The notes beneath the pieces are model-generated. The model was not told where the DNA came from. It made no database searches and saw only the letters and a list, made by a program, of their open reading frames with translations. Below, one piece after another: positions 56,594 to 64,000 of a stretch of DNA of 64,000 nucleotides. The translations under genes were made by a program, and so were the position numbers. Position 1 is the first letter of the stretch, and the number at the start of each line of letters is the position of its first letter. Origin of the DNA: JAJPHF01 sp035293805 (GTDB lineage Bacteria; Chloroflexota; UBA6077; JAJPHF01); contig DATGMD010000013.1 of the NCBI GenBank assembly GCA_035293805.1, forward strand, positions 18,810 through 82,809, in the 5' to 3' direction.

Positions 56594-58543
56594 CTAGCCG
56601 CCCGTCGCCCCGTACACCTCGGCCGCCGCGCCCGGGCTCACGTAGCCGTCGGCCAGGTCGGCCTGCACCCGCGCCGGGTCGCGCGTGCGCGGGTCGCCGT
56701 AGCCACCGCCGCCCGGACGGTCCACCCGCAGCACGTCGCCCCGCTGGAGCGCTAGCCCCCCGAGCCGCGACGGCAGCGCCCGCGGCGCCTCGCCCGCGCG
56801 CTCCAGTACGACGCCGCCCGGCGCCCCGTCTAGCCCGCCCGCCACCCCGCGCGCCGGCACCACGTGCCGGTCCAGGCGCAGCGACAGCCGCGCGCTCTCG
56901 CCCAGCACCTCGTACACCCGTCGGTACCCCAGCCCGCCCCGGAAGCGCCCCGCGCCGCCCGAGTCCGGCCGCAGCGCGAACTCGCGCAGCCGCACCGGAA
57001 ACTCGCTCTCCAGGATCTCGATCGGTGTGATCTGGCTGTTCCCCAGATGCACCGACAGGCCCGAGGTGCCGTCGCGGTCCGGCCGCGCGCCGCTCGCCGA
57101 GCCGTAGATCTCGTAGTGGACGTACGCGCCCGCCCCGTCCGCGCGCGGCCCGCCGATGACCAGCGCGCCGGTCCCGCCGCTCGACGCCACCTGCCACGCC
57201 GGCAGCATCTGCCCCAGCGCCGCCAGGATCGCCTCCGTCACCACCTGCGCTGTCGGCATGTAGCTGTTCACCGCGGCCGGCCAGCGCGGGTCCAGGAACG
57301 AGCCTTCCCGGAACCGCGTCTCGACCGCCCGCACCAGCCCGTAGTTCGGCGGCAGCCGCGGGTCGATCAGCCCGATCAGCGCGTAGTAGCAGCACGCCCG
57401 CACCAGCGGCGGCCGGATGTTCGCCGGCCCGCGCGCCTGGTCGTCGCTCTCCCGAAAGTCGAAGCAGATGCGGTCGCCGCGCTTCTCGACCCGCACGCGC
57501 ACGGTCAGCGGCCGGTCCAGGTCGACCCCGTCGTTGTCGGTCGTCGCCTCGGCGCGGTACTCCCCATCCGGCCAGGTGGCGATCGCCGCCCGCACCCGCT
57601 CCTCGGTCTTGGCGAACAGCGTCGCCCAGGCCGCCTCCAGCGTCGCCGCGCCGTACTTCGCGAACAGCTCCAGCAGCCGCCGCTCGCCCACCCGGTTGCA
57701 CCCCACCTGCCCCCGCAGGTCGCCCACCACCAGCTCCGGCGTGCGGCTGTTCGCCCGCAGGATCGCCTCCACCGCCCGCGACGGCACGGGGGCCACCCCC
57801 TCCCCGGGGGCGCGGGGGCGCTCCCCCGCCGGGGCGCCGCTCCCCATCCTCTCCCCGGGGGCGCGGGGGCGCTCCCCTGCCGAGGGCTGCCCTCTCCTCT
57901 CATCTCCGGGGGTCCAGGGGCGCGCCCCTGCCGAGGGCTGCTCTCTCCTCTCTTCGGGGGTGCAGGGGCGCTCCCCTGCCGGGGGGATTGGGGGGTGTCC
58001 CCCCACATCTCCTCCCTTTCCTCTCTCCCCAGGACCGGGGGGCCGGGGGGGCGTCCCCCCTCTGCCGTCGACATACCGCACGGGCGGCACCTGCAGCCCC
58101 TCGTGGAACAGCTCCCGCGCGTCGCCCGCCCCGCTGCCCGGCACCGTCCCCCCGATGTCCGGCTTGTGCGCCATGCTGCAGCAGAACGCCACCAGCCGCC
58201 CCTCGTAGAACACGGGGCTCAGCACCGCCATGTCCGAGGCGTGGGGGCTGCCGCCGTAGTAGGGGTGGTTCATGATGTAGGCGTCGCCCGGCGCCATCTC
58301 GGCCGCGGGGATGCGGGCGAGCAGCGCCTCGGCGCAGGCCGGGAACGCGCCCATGTGCAGCGGCAGCACGACGTGCTGGCCCACCAGCCGCCCCGCCGCG
58401 TCCAGGATGGCGCAGCTCGCGTCGTGCGACTCGCGGATGATCGTCGAGTAGCCGGTCCGGTAGAGGCTGTTCTGCATCTCGCGGACGATGCCCGACAGCG
58501 TCGCCGCGACGACCTGGAGCGTGATCGCGTCCACCTGGGGCAT
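56594..58543 (-). CDS. Hydantoinase B/oxoprolinase-type subunit with in-frame repeat insertion
   Basis: A 649-residue HyuB-family protein, the B subunit of ATP-dependent hydantoinases, oxoprolinases and acetone carboxylase-like enzymes. Normal features are TLQVVAATLSGIVREMQNSL, RESHDASCAILDA, GQHVVLPLHMGAF, MNHPYYGGSPHASDMAVLSP, AHKPDIGG and the C-terminal GGLGYRRVYEV. Between the GLQVPPVRY block (residue about 157) and the usual continuation SRAVEAILRANSRTPE (residue about 255) lie some 93 Pro/Gly/Glu/Arg-rich residues that I do not expect in this family. They are encoded by G/C-rich repeats (57785-58063). No hyuA partner is adjacent. It may still fold with a surface loop, or be on its way to inactivation. 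Confidence 0.88.
   Translation of the reverse strand: MPQVDAITLQVVAATLSGIVREMQNSLYRTGYSTIIRESHDASCAILDAAGRLVGQHVVLPLHMGAFPACAEALLARIPAAEMAPGDAYIMNHPYYGGSPHASDMAVLSPVFYEGRLVAFCCSMAHKPDIGGTVPGSGAGDARELFHEGLQVPPVRYVDGRGGTPPRPPGPGERGKGGDVGGHPPIPPAGERPCTPEERREQPSAGARPWTPGDERRGQPSAGERPRAPGERMGSGAPAGERPRAPGEGVAPVPSRAVEAILRANSRTPELVVGDLRGQVGCNRVGERRLLELFAKYGAATLEAAWATLFAKTEERVRAAIATWPDGEYRAEATTDNDGVDLDRPLTVRVRVEKRGDRICFDFRESDDQARGPANIRPPLVRACCYYALIGLIDPRLPPNYGLVRAVETRFREGSFLDPRWPAAVNSYMPTAQVVTEAILAALGQMLPAWQVASSGGTGALVIGGPRADGAGAYVHYEIYGSASGARPDRDGTSGLSVHLGNSQITPIEILESEFPVRLREFALRPDSGGAGRFRGGLGYRRVYEVLGESARLSLRLDRHVVPARGVAGGLDGAPGGVVLERAGEAPRALPSRLGGLALQRGDVLRVDRPGGGGYGDPRTRDPARVQADLADGYVSPGAAAEVYGATGG
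57785..58063. repeat. Palindromic repeats inside hyuB
   Basis: Four copies of a unit like CGGGGGTCCAGGGGCGC followed by CCCCTGCCGRGGG begin at about 57806, 57857, 57908 and 57956, with periods near 50. They are followed by a GGGGGGTGTCCCCCC palindrome. This is the same family as 50490-50740. The insertion keeps the hyuB reading frame and encodes four copies of a peptide like AGERPRAPGE. Confidence 0.8.
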
Positions 58544-58615
58544 CGCCCACCTCGGCCCACCGCGCTGCGCGTGCCCCGCATTATAGCCCCGGCCCCGCGG
58601 CCGAGGGCCGGCCGC

Positions 58616-60916
58616 CTACGCGGGGTGGCCCGGCTCGCCCCGGTGGCCATTGTGCCCGAGCCGCGCCCCCAGCCCCGCGCCCGCCGCTTCCGGCAGCTCC
58701 TGCGTCTCCGCCTGCGAGCCGTCCGCCACCTGCACGCGGTTGCGGCCGGCGCTCTTCGCCGCGTACAGCGCGCGGTCGGCGGCGCGCAGCAGCCGCGGAC
58801 CGTCCGCGCCGTGCTGCGGCAGCGCCGCCACCCCCGCCGAGATCGTGATCTGCCCCAGCGCCTGGTCCTGGTCGGCCACCTGCAGGTGGGCCATCGCCGC
58901 GCGCAGCTCCTCGGCCCGCCGCACGGTGTCCTCCAGCGTCGCGTCCGGCAGGATCACCGCGAACTCCTCGCCGCCGTAGCGGCAGGCGATGTCGCTGCCT
59001 CGCACGTGCTTGCGCAGCAGCCCGCCGAACTCCCGCAGCAGCGCGTCGCCCGCGTTGTGGCCGAAGCTGTCGTTGAACTGCTTGAAGTGGTCCACGTCGA
59101 TCATGATGACGCCCATCGGATGGTGCGAGCGCTCCGCCCGCGCCAGCTCCCGCTCCAGCGTCTCCTCCAGGTAGCGGCGGTTGAACAAGCCCGTCAGCGG
59201 GTCGCGGATCGACTGGTTGCGCAGCCGCTCGCGCAGCGCCAGGTTCGACAGCGCCAGCGCGAGCTGCTCGGCCACCTGCGTGGCGAGGCGCTGCATGCTA
59301 GCCGTCGACGGCGCGGCGTCGCGGCCCGCCGCCCGCGCGAGGTGCAGCAGGCCGGTCGTCTCGCCGTGGGCCACCAGCGGAATGCACACGGAGGCGGCCG
59401 GCGCGGCCCGCTGCAAGTGTGGGCAGACGAGGTCGTGATGCGCGTCCTCGACGACGTGCGGCTGGCCGCGGCGCAGCGCCCAGCACTCGTCCGGCGCGAA
59501 GATCCCCTCCTCGCCCGCGGGGACCGGGCCCCACGTGGCGACCACCTCGACCAGGTTGCGCGAGGCGCTGATCACGCCCACGCTGCCCGCCATGCCCGGG
59601 AACAGCTCGCCTACCAGACGCGCGATCACCGCGTGCGCCTCGTCCACTGTCGTACACGCTTGCAGCCACTCGCCCAGCTGGTTCAGCGTCTCTAGCTGCT
59701 GCGCGCCCGCCTGGATCTGCCGCGTCTGCAGCAGCAGCGCCTCGGCCATCTGGTCGAACGCCCGGCCCAGCGCGCCGATCTCGTCGCGCCCCGTGACGTT
59801 GACCCGGCGCGTCAGGTCGCCCGCCGCGATCTGGATCGCCGCGTCGTGGAGGCGACGCACCGGGCGCGTGATCTGCACGGCCAGGGCCGCGCCGACCGCC
59901 GTCGCCAGCACCACCGCCAGCAGCAACGCGATCAGCACGTGCCGCACCAGCCCGTCCACCGACGCGAACGCCACCTCGGTCGGATACTGAATGAGCACCG
60001 CCCACGGCAGGTTCGGCACCGGCGCGAACGCCGACAGCGTCATCTGCCCCGTGCTGTTGGCCGTCTCCAGGGTGCCCCGCTCGCCCGCCAGCTCGCGCCG
60101 CACCGCCTCGTTGCGGCCCGAGATCGGCGTGAGGATCCGCGCGGGGTCGACGTGAGCAATAATGATCCCGCCCTCCCGCCGGTCGTGCAGGCTCGTGCGC
60201 GTGCCGATCCCCGCCTCGATGTCGAACATCGCCTTGGCCAGGTCGCCCAGCTTCACCCCGCCCACCAGCACCCCGCGCACGCTGCCACCCGCGTCGCGGA
60301 TCGGGACGGCATACGTCACGATCTGCTGCCGGGTGCCACGCGTCAGCAGGGGGATGCCCAGGTACGGCTCGCCCGTGGCGGTCACCTGCTGGAACCAGTC
60401 GCGGTCGGCATTCGACTCGCCCGCCCGCTGCCAGTCGGGGTTGCCCCCCACGCGCCCAACGCCTTGCGCGTCGTAGATGACGACGTTGTCGAAGGCCGGG
60501 TGGCGCCGCAAGAACGCTTCGAGCTGGGGCGCCGCCTGCTCCGGCGCGCCCGCGAGGACCGCCGCCTCCAGGCTGGGGCTAGCGGCCAGGTCCCGCAACG
60601 CGCTCTCGGCGGCGTCCATGTACCGGTAGGCGAGCTGCGCGATCGCCTCCGCCTCCGCCAGCGTGCTGCCGCGGATCTCCGCCTGCAACCCTGCGCGGCT
60701 CGCTCCCACCGCGAGCGTGCTCACCAGCCCGCCGGCGAGCAGCGCCGCCAGCACCACCACCGCGATCAGGCGGGCCCGCAGCCCCCAGACGACGCCCGGC
60801 GCGGTCGTCCGGCCAGCGCGGCCGCTGCCAGGCGTCCACTCCCGCGTGGCCCCCCCGCTGCTTCCCACCGCCTCCAGTGCGCCGTGCCCCCGCTCCGTGC
60901 CAGTGTCCCGCCACAT
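58616..60916 (-). CDS. Membrane diguanylate cyclase with dCACHE, HAMP, GAF and GGDEF domains
   Basis: A 766-residue sensory protein that should make cyclic di-GMP. Order: basic N-terminus, membrane helix 1 (about residues 48-68), an extracellular dCACHE-like domain (about 75-330, with RDWFQQVTATGEPYLGIPLL), helix 2, HAMP (about 355-410, QITRPVRRLHDAAIQIAAGD), GAF (about 440-590) and GGDEF (about 605-735). The active site is RYGGEEFAVILP; an inhibitory I-site RGSD lies five residues before GGEEF. DPLTGLFNRRYLEE marks the GGDEF start. ATG 60916 has GAGGAG upstream; the longer reading upstream was rejected. The ligand of the sensor domain is unknown. The protein is complete. Confidence 0.93.
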   Translation of the reverse strand: MWRDTGTERGHGALEAVGSSGGATREWTPGSGRAGRTTAPGVVWGLRARLIAVVVLAALLAGGLVSTLAVGASRAGLQAEIRGSTLAEAEAIAQLAYRYMDAAESALRDLAASPSLEAAVLAGAPEQAAPQLEAFLRRHPAFDNVVIYDAQGVGRVGGNPDWQRAGESNADRDWFQQVTATGEPYLGIPLLTRGTRQQIVTYAVPIRDAGGSVRGVLVGGVKLGDLAKAMFDIEAGIGTRTSLHDRREGGIIIAHVDPARILTPISGRNEAVRRELAGERGTLETANSTGQMTLSAFAPVPNLPWAVLIQYPTEVAFASVDGLVRHVLIALLLAVVLATAVGAALAVQITRPVRRLHDAAIQIAAGDLTRRVNVTGRDEIGALGRAFDQMAEALLLQTRQIQAGAQQLETLNQLGEWLQACTTVDEAHAVIARLVGELFPGMAGSVGVISASRNLVEVVATWGPVPAGEEGIFAPDECWALRRGQPHVVEDAHHDLVCPHLQRAAPAASVCIPLVAHGETTGLLHLARAAGRDAAPSTASMQRLATQVAEQLALALSNLALRERLRNQSIRDPLTGLFNRRYLEETLERELARAERSHHPMGVIMIDVDHFKQFNDSFGHNAGDALLREFGGLLRKHVRGSDIACRYGGEEFAVILPDATLEDTVRRAEELRAAMAHLQVADQDQALGQITISAGVAALPQHGADGPRLLRAADRALYAAKSAGRNRVQVADGSQAETQELPEAAGAGLGARLGHNGHRGEPGHPA

Positions 60917-61463
60917 GGCAGTCTCCTCGCAAGTGCGCGCCCAGCAGGCGCGAGCCGCCTTGCAAGGATCATCGGCCGAGCCATCAAAACATTTCACCGT
61001 CCCGGCCCGCCAGCCCGCCGCGTGCCCCCAACCCGTCGCCGCCCGGCCGCTCGGCCGCCTTCCGCGCTTGCGCCGCCCGCTTCGTTCCTGTAACGTAACG
61101 CGCAGCGTAATCGGCGCCCCGTCCGGCGGCCCCCCCCTCTTGCCGGACGAGAAAGCAGGCCGCCGTGGCCCCGGCCCTACCCACGGCGCGCGCGCCCGGC
61201 CCGCGTTCGTCACGCCACGCGTGGCGCATGCCAAACTCGCCGGGCGGTGCCGCGCGCGCCGCGTCCCGCGCGCCGCCACCGGCCCCACCCGCGCCCACCG
61301 ACGCGCGGCGCCCGTCCGGCCCGGCGCACGCCGGGCCCAGTCCCCCGCGCGGGCGCTCGCCGCCCCGCCCCGCACGCATTCGTCGGACTCGCTCACGCGC
61401 GCCCACGCGGCCCCAGCGGACGCTGCGCATCAATCCCATTTCGCAGTGGAGGGAGGCAACTCG
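60917..61463. other. Divergent intergenic region
   Basis: A 547-nt gap between the leftward cyclase gene and the rightward surface-protein gene. It should hold both promoters, but I see no convincing -35/-10 pair. Short AT-richer pieces are AAAACATTTCACC (about 60985) and TGTAACGTAACGCGCAGCGT (about 61090). The rest is G/C-biased without credible genes. Confidence 0.55.
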
Positions 61464-63737
61464 ATGTACCGGCAGACCCCCTGGCAATCGGCGCTCCTCG
61501 CGCTCCTCGCCCTGGCGCTCCTGACCCCCTTGAGCGGGCTGCTGGCCGGCGGCGAAGCCTACGCCGCCGTCCCGGCCGCGCCCGCCCCGGCGCCCGCCGC
61601 CGACGCGCCCGCCGCCGTCCCCAGCCACCACTTCGGCTTCAGCCGGGCCAGCCTACTGGCCCAGGCCACGTCCCAGGGCATCTCGTTCGGCGGCGGGCTG
61701 GGCGCCAGCCCCAACGCGAACGTCCAGGTCGGCTCGCAGGTCACGAAGACCATCCCGATCACCAACATTTCCGGCGGCACTGAAACCAACGTGACCATTA
61801 CCGACGTCCTGCCGTTCGGCACGACCTTCGTCTCGGCGACGTCCACACAGGGCTCCTGCGCCACTCCCACCGTCGGTGCTACCGGCACGGTCACCTGCAC
61901 GATCGGCACGCTCGCCCCTTACGTGACCGCGACCGTCACCATCGTCCTGATCCCCACCGCCTCCGCGCCGCAGACCGTGACGGACCCTATCACGGTAGCC
62001 GGGACTCTCTCGAACGGCGTGGCGTTCAGCAACGCGACCAACATTCTCTTCACCGTGTCGACTGTGCCCCCCGTCAGTATCCAGAAGTACGTCAGCGCCG
62101 TGAACGGCGTCCCCACGGCGGGCTACGGCTACGGCCTCGGGACCACCACCAACGTCAGTCCCGGCGATCGCGTAACCTTCAGCGTGCTCGTCTCCGGTGG
62201 CTCGGGCACCATCACGGTAACCGACTTCCTGGGGCCGAACTACACGTTCGTTAGCGCGTCGCCATCCATCTGTGCCCAGGCCACGACGCCGGTCACGCCG
62301 CCCAGTGGCGTGCCCGCCAGCGCGACCGCCTTCAACTGCACTCTCCCCGTGACCTACGGCTACCCGGGCTACGGCTCCCCCTCGTTCACCTTCGACGCCA
62401 CGGTGAACGCCAGCACGCCGTTCGGCACGGACGCGAACGCGAACACCGCCTGTATCTTGCAGGGCGCCCCCTACGGAGGCTATCCGCTGGCCGGCACACC
62501 CTGCGCCACCGCGAGCCTGAACGTCACGCGGGCGCCGACCCCCACGCCCACGCCCAGCCTTCGCAACGTCATCACCGCTGTGAACGGCAGTCCGCCGTCG
62601 CCCAGCAACACCAACGCCACCGTCCCCGCCGGCAGCACGGTCGCCTTCCAGGTCACCGCCAACGTGCCGCCGCCCGCCGGCTACGGCGTCTACCCTTACG
62701 GCACCCCTCCCACCACCTACCCGGCCACCATCACCGACTTCCTCAGCCCCAACTTCACGGTGAATCTCAGCGACGTCTCCGGCGCCTCCTGCGTCATCGT
62801 CGCCACACCCGCCAACCGGCCCGCCGGCGTCGCCGCCGACGCCACCACCCTCGACTGCACGCCAACCGTGAGCGCCGGCACCGCCACCATCGGCCTCGTC
62901 GCCCACCTCAAGTCCGACGCCCCGGCCGGCGCCGACACCATGGCCAACGTCGCCTGCTTCGGCGGCACGTCCCCCTATGGCACCGGGTACGGCGCTGCGA
63001 GCTACACGAGCTGCGCCACCGTCCAGGCGACCATCACAGGGGCCACCGCCCCGCCCAACGGCAGCCTGACCCTCCAGCAAGCGATCGCCCAGACCCCCGC
63101 CAGCGGCCAGGGCGGGCCGCCGTGCGCCGTCCTCCCCGGCACCGCCTGCACCGCCAGCGGCCAGACCAGCGGCAGCGGCGTCGTCGCCGCCAGCATGCGC
63201 TGGACGCTCACCGCCACCGTGCCCGCCGGCGTGGCGGCCGGCACCCTGCCGTTCGCCGTCTTCTCGACCACCGTGGGCCAGGAGGGCTTCGCCTGCGCGC
63301 CGGTCGTCGCTGGCGGCACGACGGTAAGCTGCACCGGCGTCACCGCCGGCAACGCGCTGCAAGGCTCGACGGTCACCGTCGTCTTCGGCCCGGGCCTCAC
63401 CGCGGTCGGGAACATTACGGCCGCCGTACCCGGCCAGGTGGGCGCGCCCAGCACGGTGCCGCCGCTGCTGCCGCCCGTGCCGCCCGCCCCGGTCGGCCCC
63501 GCGCCGCTCCCCGCCGCCGCGCTGCCCCTGGCCCCGCCGCCCCTCGCCCCGCCCGCGCTGCTCCCGCCGCCCCCCGCGCGCCCGGTCGGCGCCGCGCCTG
63601 GCATGGCCCCCGGCGCCGCCCCCGTCTACCCCGACGTGCCCGTCATCCCCGAGGCGGACACCCTCGTCCTCCTCGCCGTCGGCCTCGCCGGCCTCACCGC
63701 CCGCGCCGCGCTCCGCCGGCGCCCGCCGCACGCCTAA
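61464..63737 (+). CDS. Large secreted DUF11-repeat protein with PEP-CTERM-like tail
   Basis: A 757-residue surface protein. A signal peptide covers about residues 8-35 (LLALLALALLTPLSGLLAGG). Three or more Ig-like DUF11-type domains follow: about 75-215 (ITNISGGTETNVTITDVLPF), 215-355 and 365-515, joined by Thr/Pro linkers (APTPTPTPS). A Pro/Ala-rich stalk covers about 660-720. The C-terminus reads VIPEADTLVLLAVGLAGL and then ARAALRRR: a PE motif, a hydrophobic helix and an Arg cluster, the layout of exosortase sorting signals. ATG 61464 follows GGAGGGAGG. It is probably anchored or released at the cell surface; no exosortase gene is in the window. Confidence 0.8.
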   Translation: MYRQTPWQSALLALLALALLTPLSGLLAGGEAYAAVPAAPAPAPAADAPAAVPSHHFGFSRASLLAQATSQGISFGGGLGASPNANVQVGSQVTKTIPITNISGGTETNVTITDVLPFGTTFVSATSTQGSCATPTVGATGTVTCTIGTLAPYVTATVTIVLIPTASAPQTVTDPITVAGTLSNGVAFSNATNILFTVSTVPPVSIQKYVSAVNGVPTAGYGYGLGTTTNVSPGDRVTFSVLVSGGSGTITVTDFLGPNYTFVSASPSICAQATTPVTPPSGVPASATAFNCTLPVTYGYPGYGSPSFTFDATVNASTPFGTDANANTACILQGAPYGGYPLAGTPCATASLNVTRAPTPTPTPSLRNVITAVNGSPPSPSNTNATVPAGSTVAFQVTANVPPPAGYGVYPYGTPPTTYPATITDFLSPNFTVNLSDVSGASCVIVATPANRPAGVAADATTLDCTPTVSAGTATIGLVAHLKSDAPAGADTMANVACFGGTSPYGTGYGAASYTSCATVQATITGATAPPNGSLTLQQAIAQTPASGQGGPPCAVLPGTACTASGQTSGSGVVAASMRWTLTATVPAGVAAGTLPFAVFSTTVGQEGFACAPVVAGGTTVSCTGVTAGNALQGSTVTVVFGPGLTAVGNITAAVPGQVGAPSTVPPLLPPVPPAPVGPAPLPAAALPLAPPPLAPPALLPPPPARPVGAAPGMAPGAAPVYPDVPVIPEADTLVLLAVGLAGLTARAALRRRPPHA

Positions 63738-64000
63738 CTCGCCTCCCGCGCCCCCATTCCCCACCGGGGCGCCCGGGCCTACGCCCGGGCGCCCCGCCGC
63801 GCGCCTACCCCACCCCAATGGAGGCGGGGCCAGCCCCCTTACGGCATCGGAGAGCGAGCGGCGCCTCGCCCCGCTCCCCCCAGGATTGGGGGCCAGGGCA
63901 CCCGTCCTCTCCCCCTTCCCCTCCGCGGGGAGAAGGGGGTCGGGGGGATAGGGGTCTCCCCATCCTCTCCCCCTTCCCGCATCGGGAGGGGGGCCGGGGG
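63738..64000. repeat. Terminal intergenic region with G/C-rich repeats
   Basis: After the hairpin at 63766-63795, the sequence from about 63800 to the end is mostly C-run/G-run repeats. The last 34 nt (63967-64000, with CTTCCCGCATCGGGAG) repeat 18796-18830. No gene is visible. Confidence 0.65.
63766..63795. terminator. Possible terminator hairpin after the surface-protein gene
   Basis: Arms GGGGCGCCCGGGC (63766-63778) and GCCCGGGCGCCCC (63783-63795) form a perfect 13-bp stem with loop CTAC, 29 nt after the stop codon. There is no T-run, so termination is not certain. Confidence 0.45.

Noticed and set aside
55410..57701. Open frame of 763 codons on the minus strand overlapping monooxygenase 4 and hyuB
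   Set aside because: It is a +1/+2 shadow of two real genes on the same strand; the product is Gly/Arg/Ala-rich without motifs.
60663..61463. N-terminal extension of the DUF11 surface protein
   Set aside because: The upstream frame overlaps the cyclase gene and is low-complexity. ATG 61464 has a strong ribosome site and is followed at once by a signal peptide.
1..64000. tRNA, rRNA, insertion sequences and prophage genes
   Set aside because: I looked for tRNA-like cloverleaf ends, rRNA cores, transposase or integrase motifs and found none that I could support.

Overview
A very GC-rich bacterial chromosome segment carrying 57 protein-coding genes I can support. I see no rRNA, tRNA, CRISPR array, insertion sequence or phage gene. 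Several traits fit a Chloroflexota-like organism: many luciferase-like flavin monooxygenases, many orphan substrate-binding lipoproteins, G/C-rich intergenic palindromes, and a PEP-CTERM-like tail of the PEAD type. This assignment is inference; no marker gene is present to prove it.

Layout. (1) 0.1-11 kb is a potassium locus: a small unknown gene, kdpA, kdpB, kdpC, three small unknown genes, a second kdpA without its own kdpB, a convergent CPA2-type cation/proton antiporter, and a short KdpD that has the sensor and Usp domains but no histidine kinase. (2) 11-34 kb is a long, almost entirely rightward accessory region. It opens with a YtcJ-like amidohydrolase and a LysR regulator. Then come six closely related NMT1/NitT-type substrate-binding lipoproteins, interleaved with two bicupin proteins, a metal-ligand-poor M24 protein, a two-domain VOC protein, an M29/NicX-like protein coupled to a flavin reductase, alpha/beta hydrolases, an iron-type binding protein and two luciferase-like monooxygenases. 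(3) 34-41 kb holds another binding lipoprotein, a RES-Xre toxin-antitoxin pair, a ferritin-like protein, a third luciferase-like monooxygenase and a secreted GH5-like glycosidase. (4) 41-46 kb holds an SDR with an altered active site, a small cupin, a GlcG-like protein, a lipoprotein esterase, moaD-moaE, a J-domain protein and a Nudix hydrolase. (5) 46-51.8 kb holds three more binding lipoproteins and an amidohydrolase. (6) 51.9-64 kb holds an MFS exporter, a PPOX protein, a Uma2 nuclease-like protein, a second monooxygenase/hydrolase cassette, an orphan HyuB with an in-frame repeat insertion, a sensory diguanylate cyclase and a large DUF11-type surface protein.

How the genes may work together (inference). 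The centre of the window looks like scavenging of diverse small organic compounds. Eleven binding lipoproteins sit beside ring-cleavage-like, hydrolytic and flavin-dependent enzymes, yet no ABC permease or ATPase gene occurs in the 64 kb, so the binding proteins must share transporters encoded elsewhere or act as sensors. A strong LysR-type operator placed at about -65 of a predicted promoter suggests the LysR protein controls the start of this array. Several G/C-rich palindromic repeat families lie between genes, and one has expanded inside hyuB without breaking the frame.
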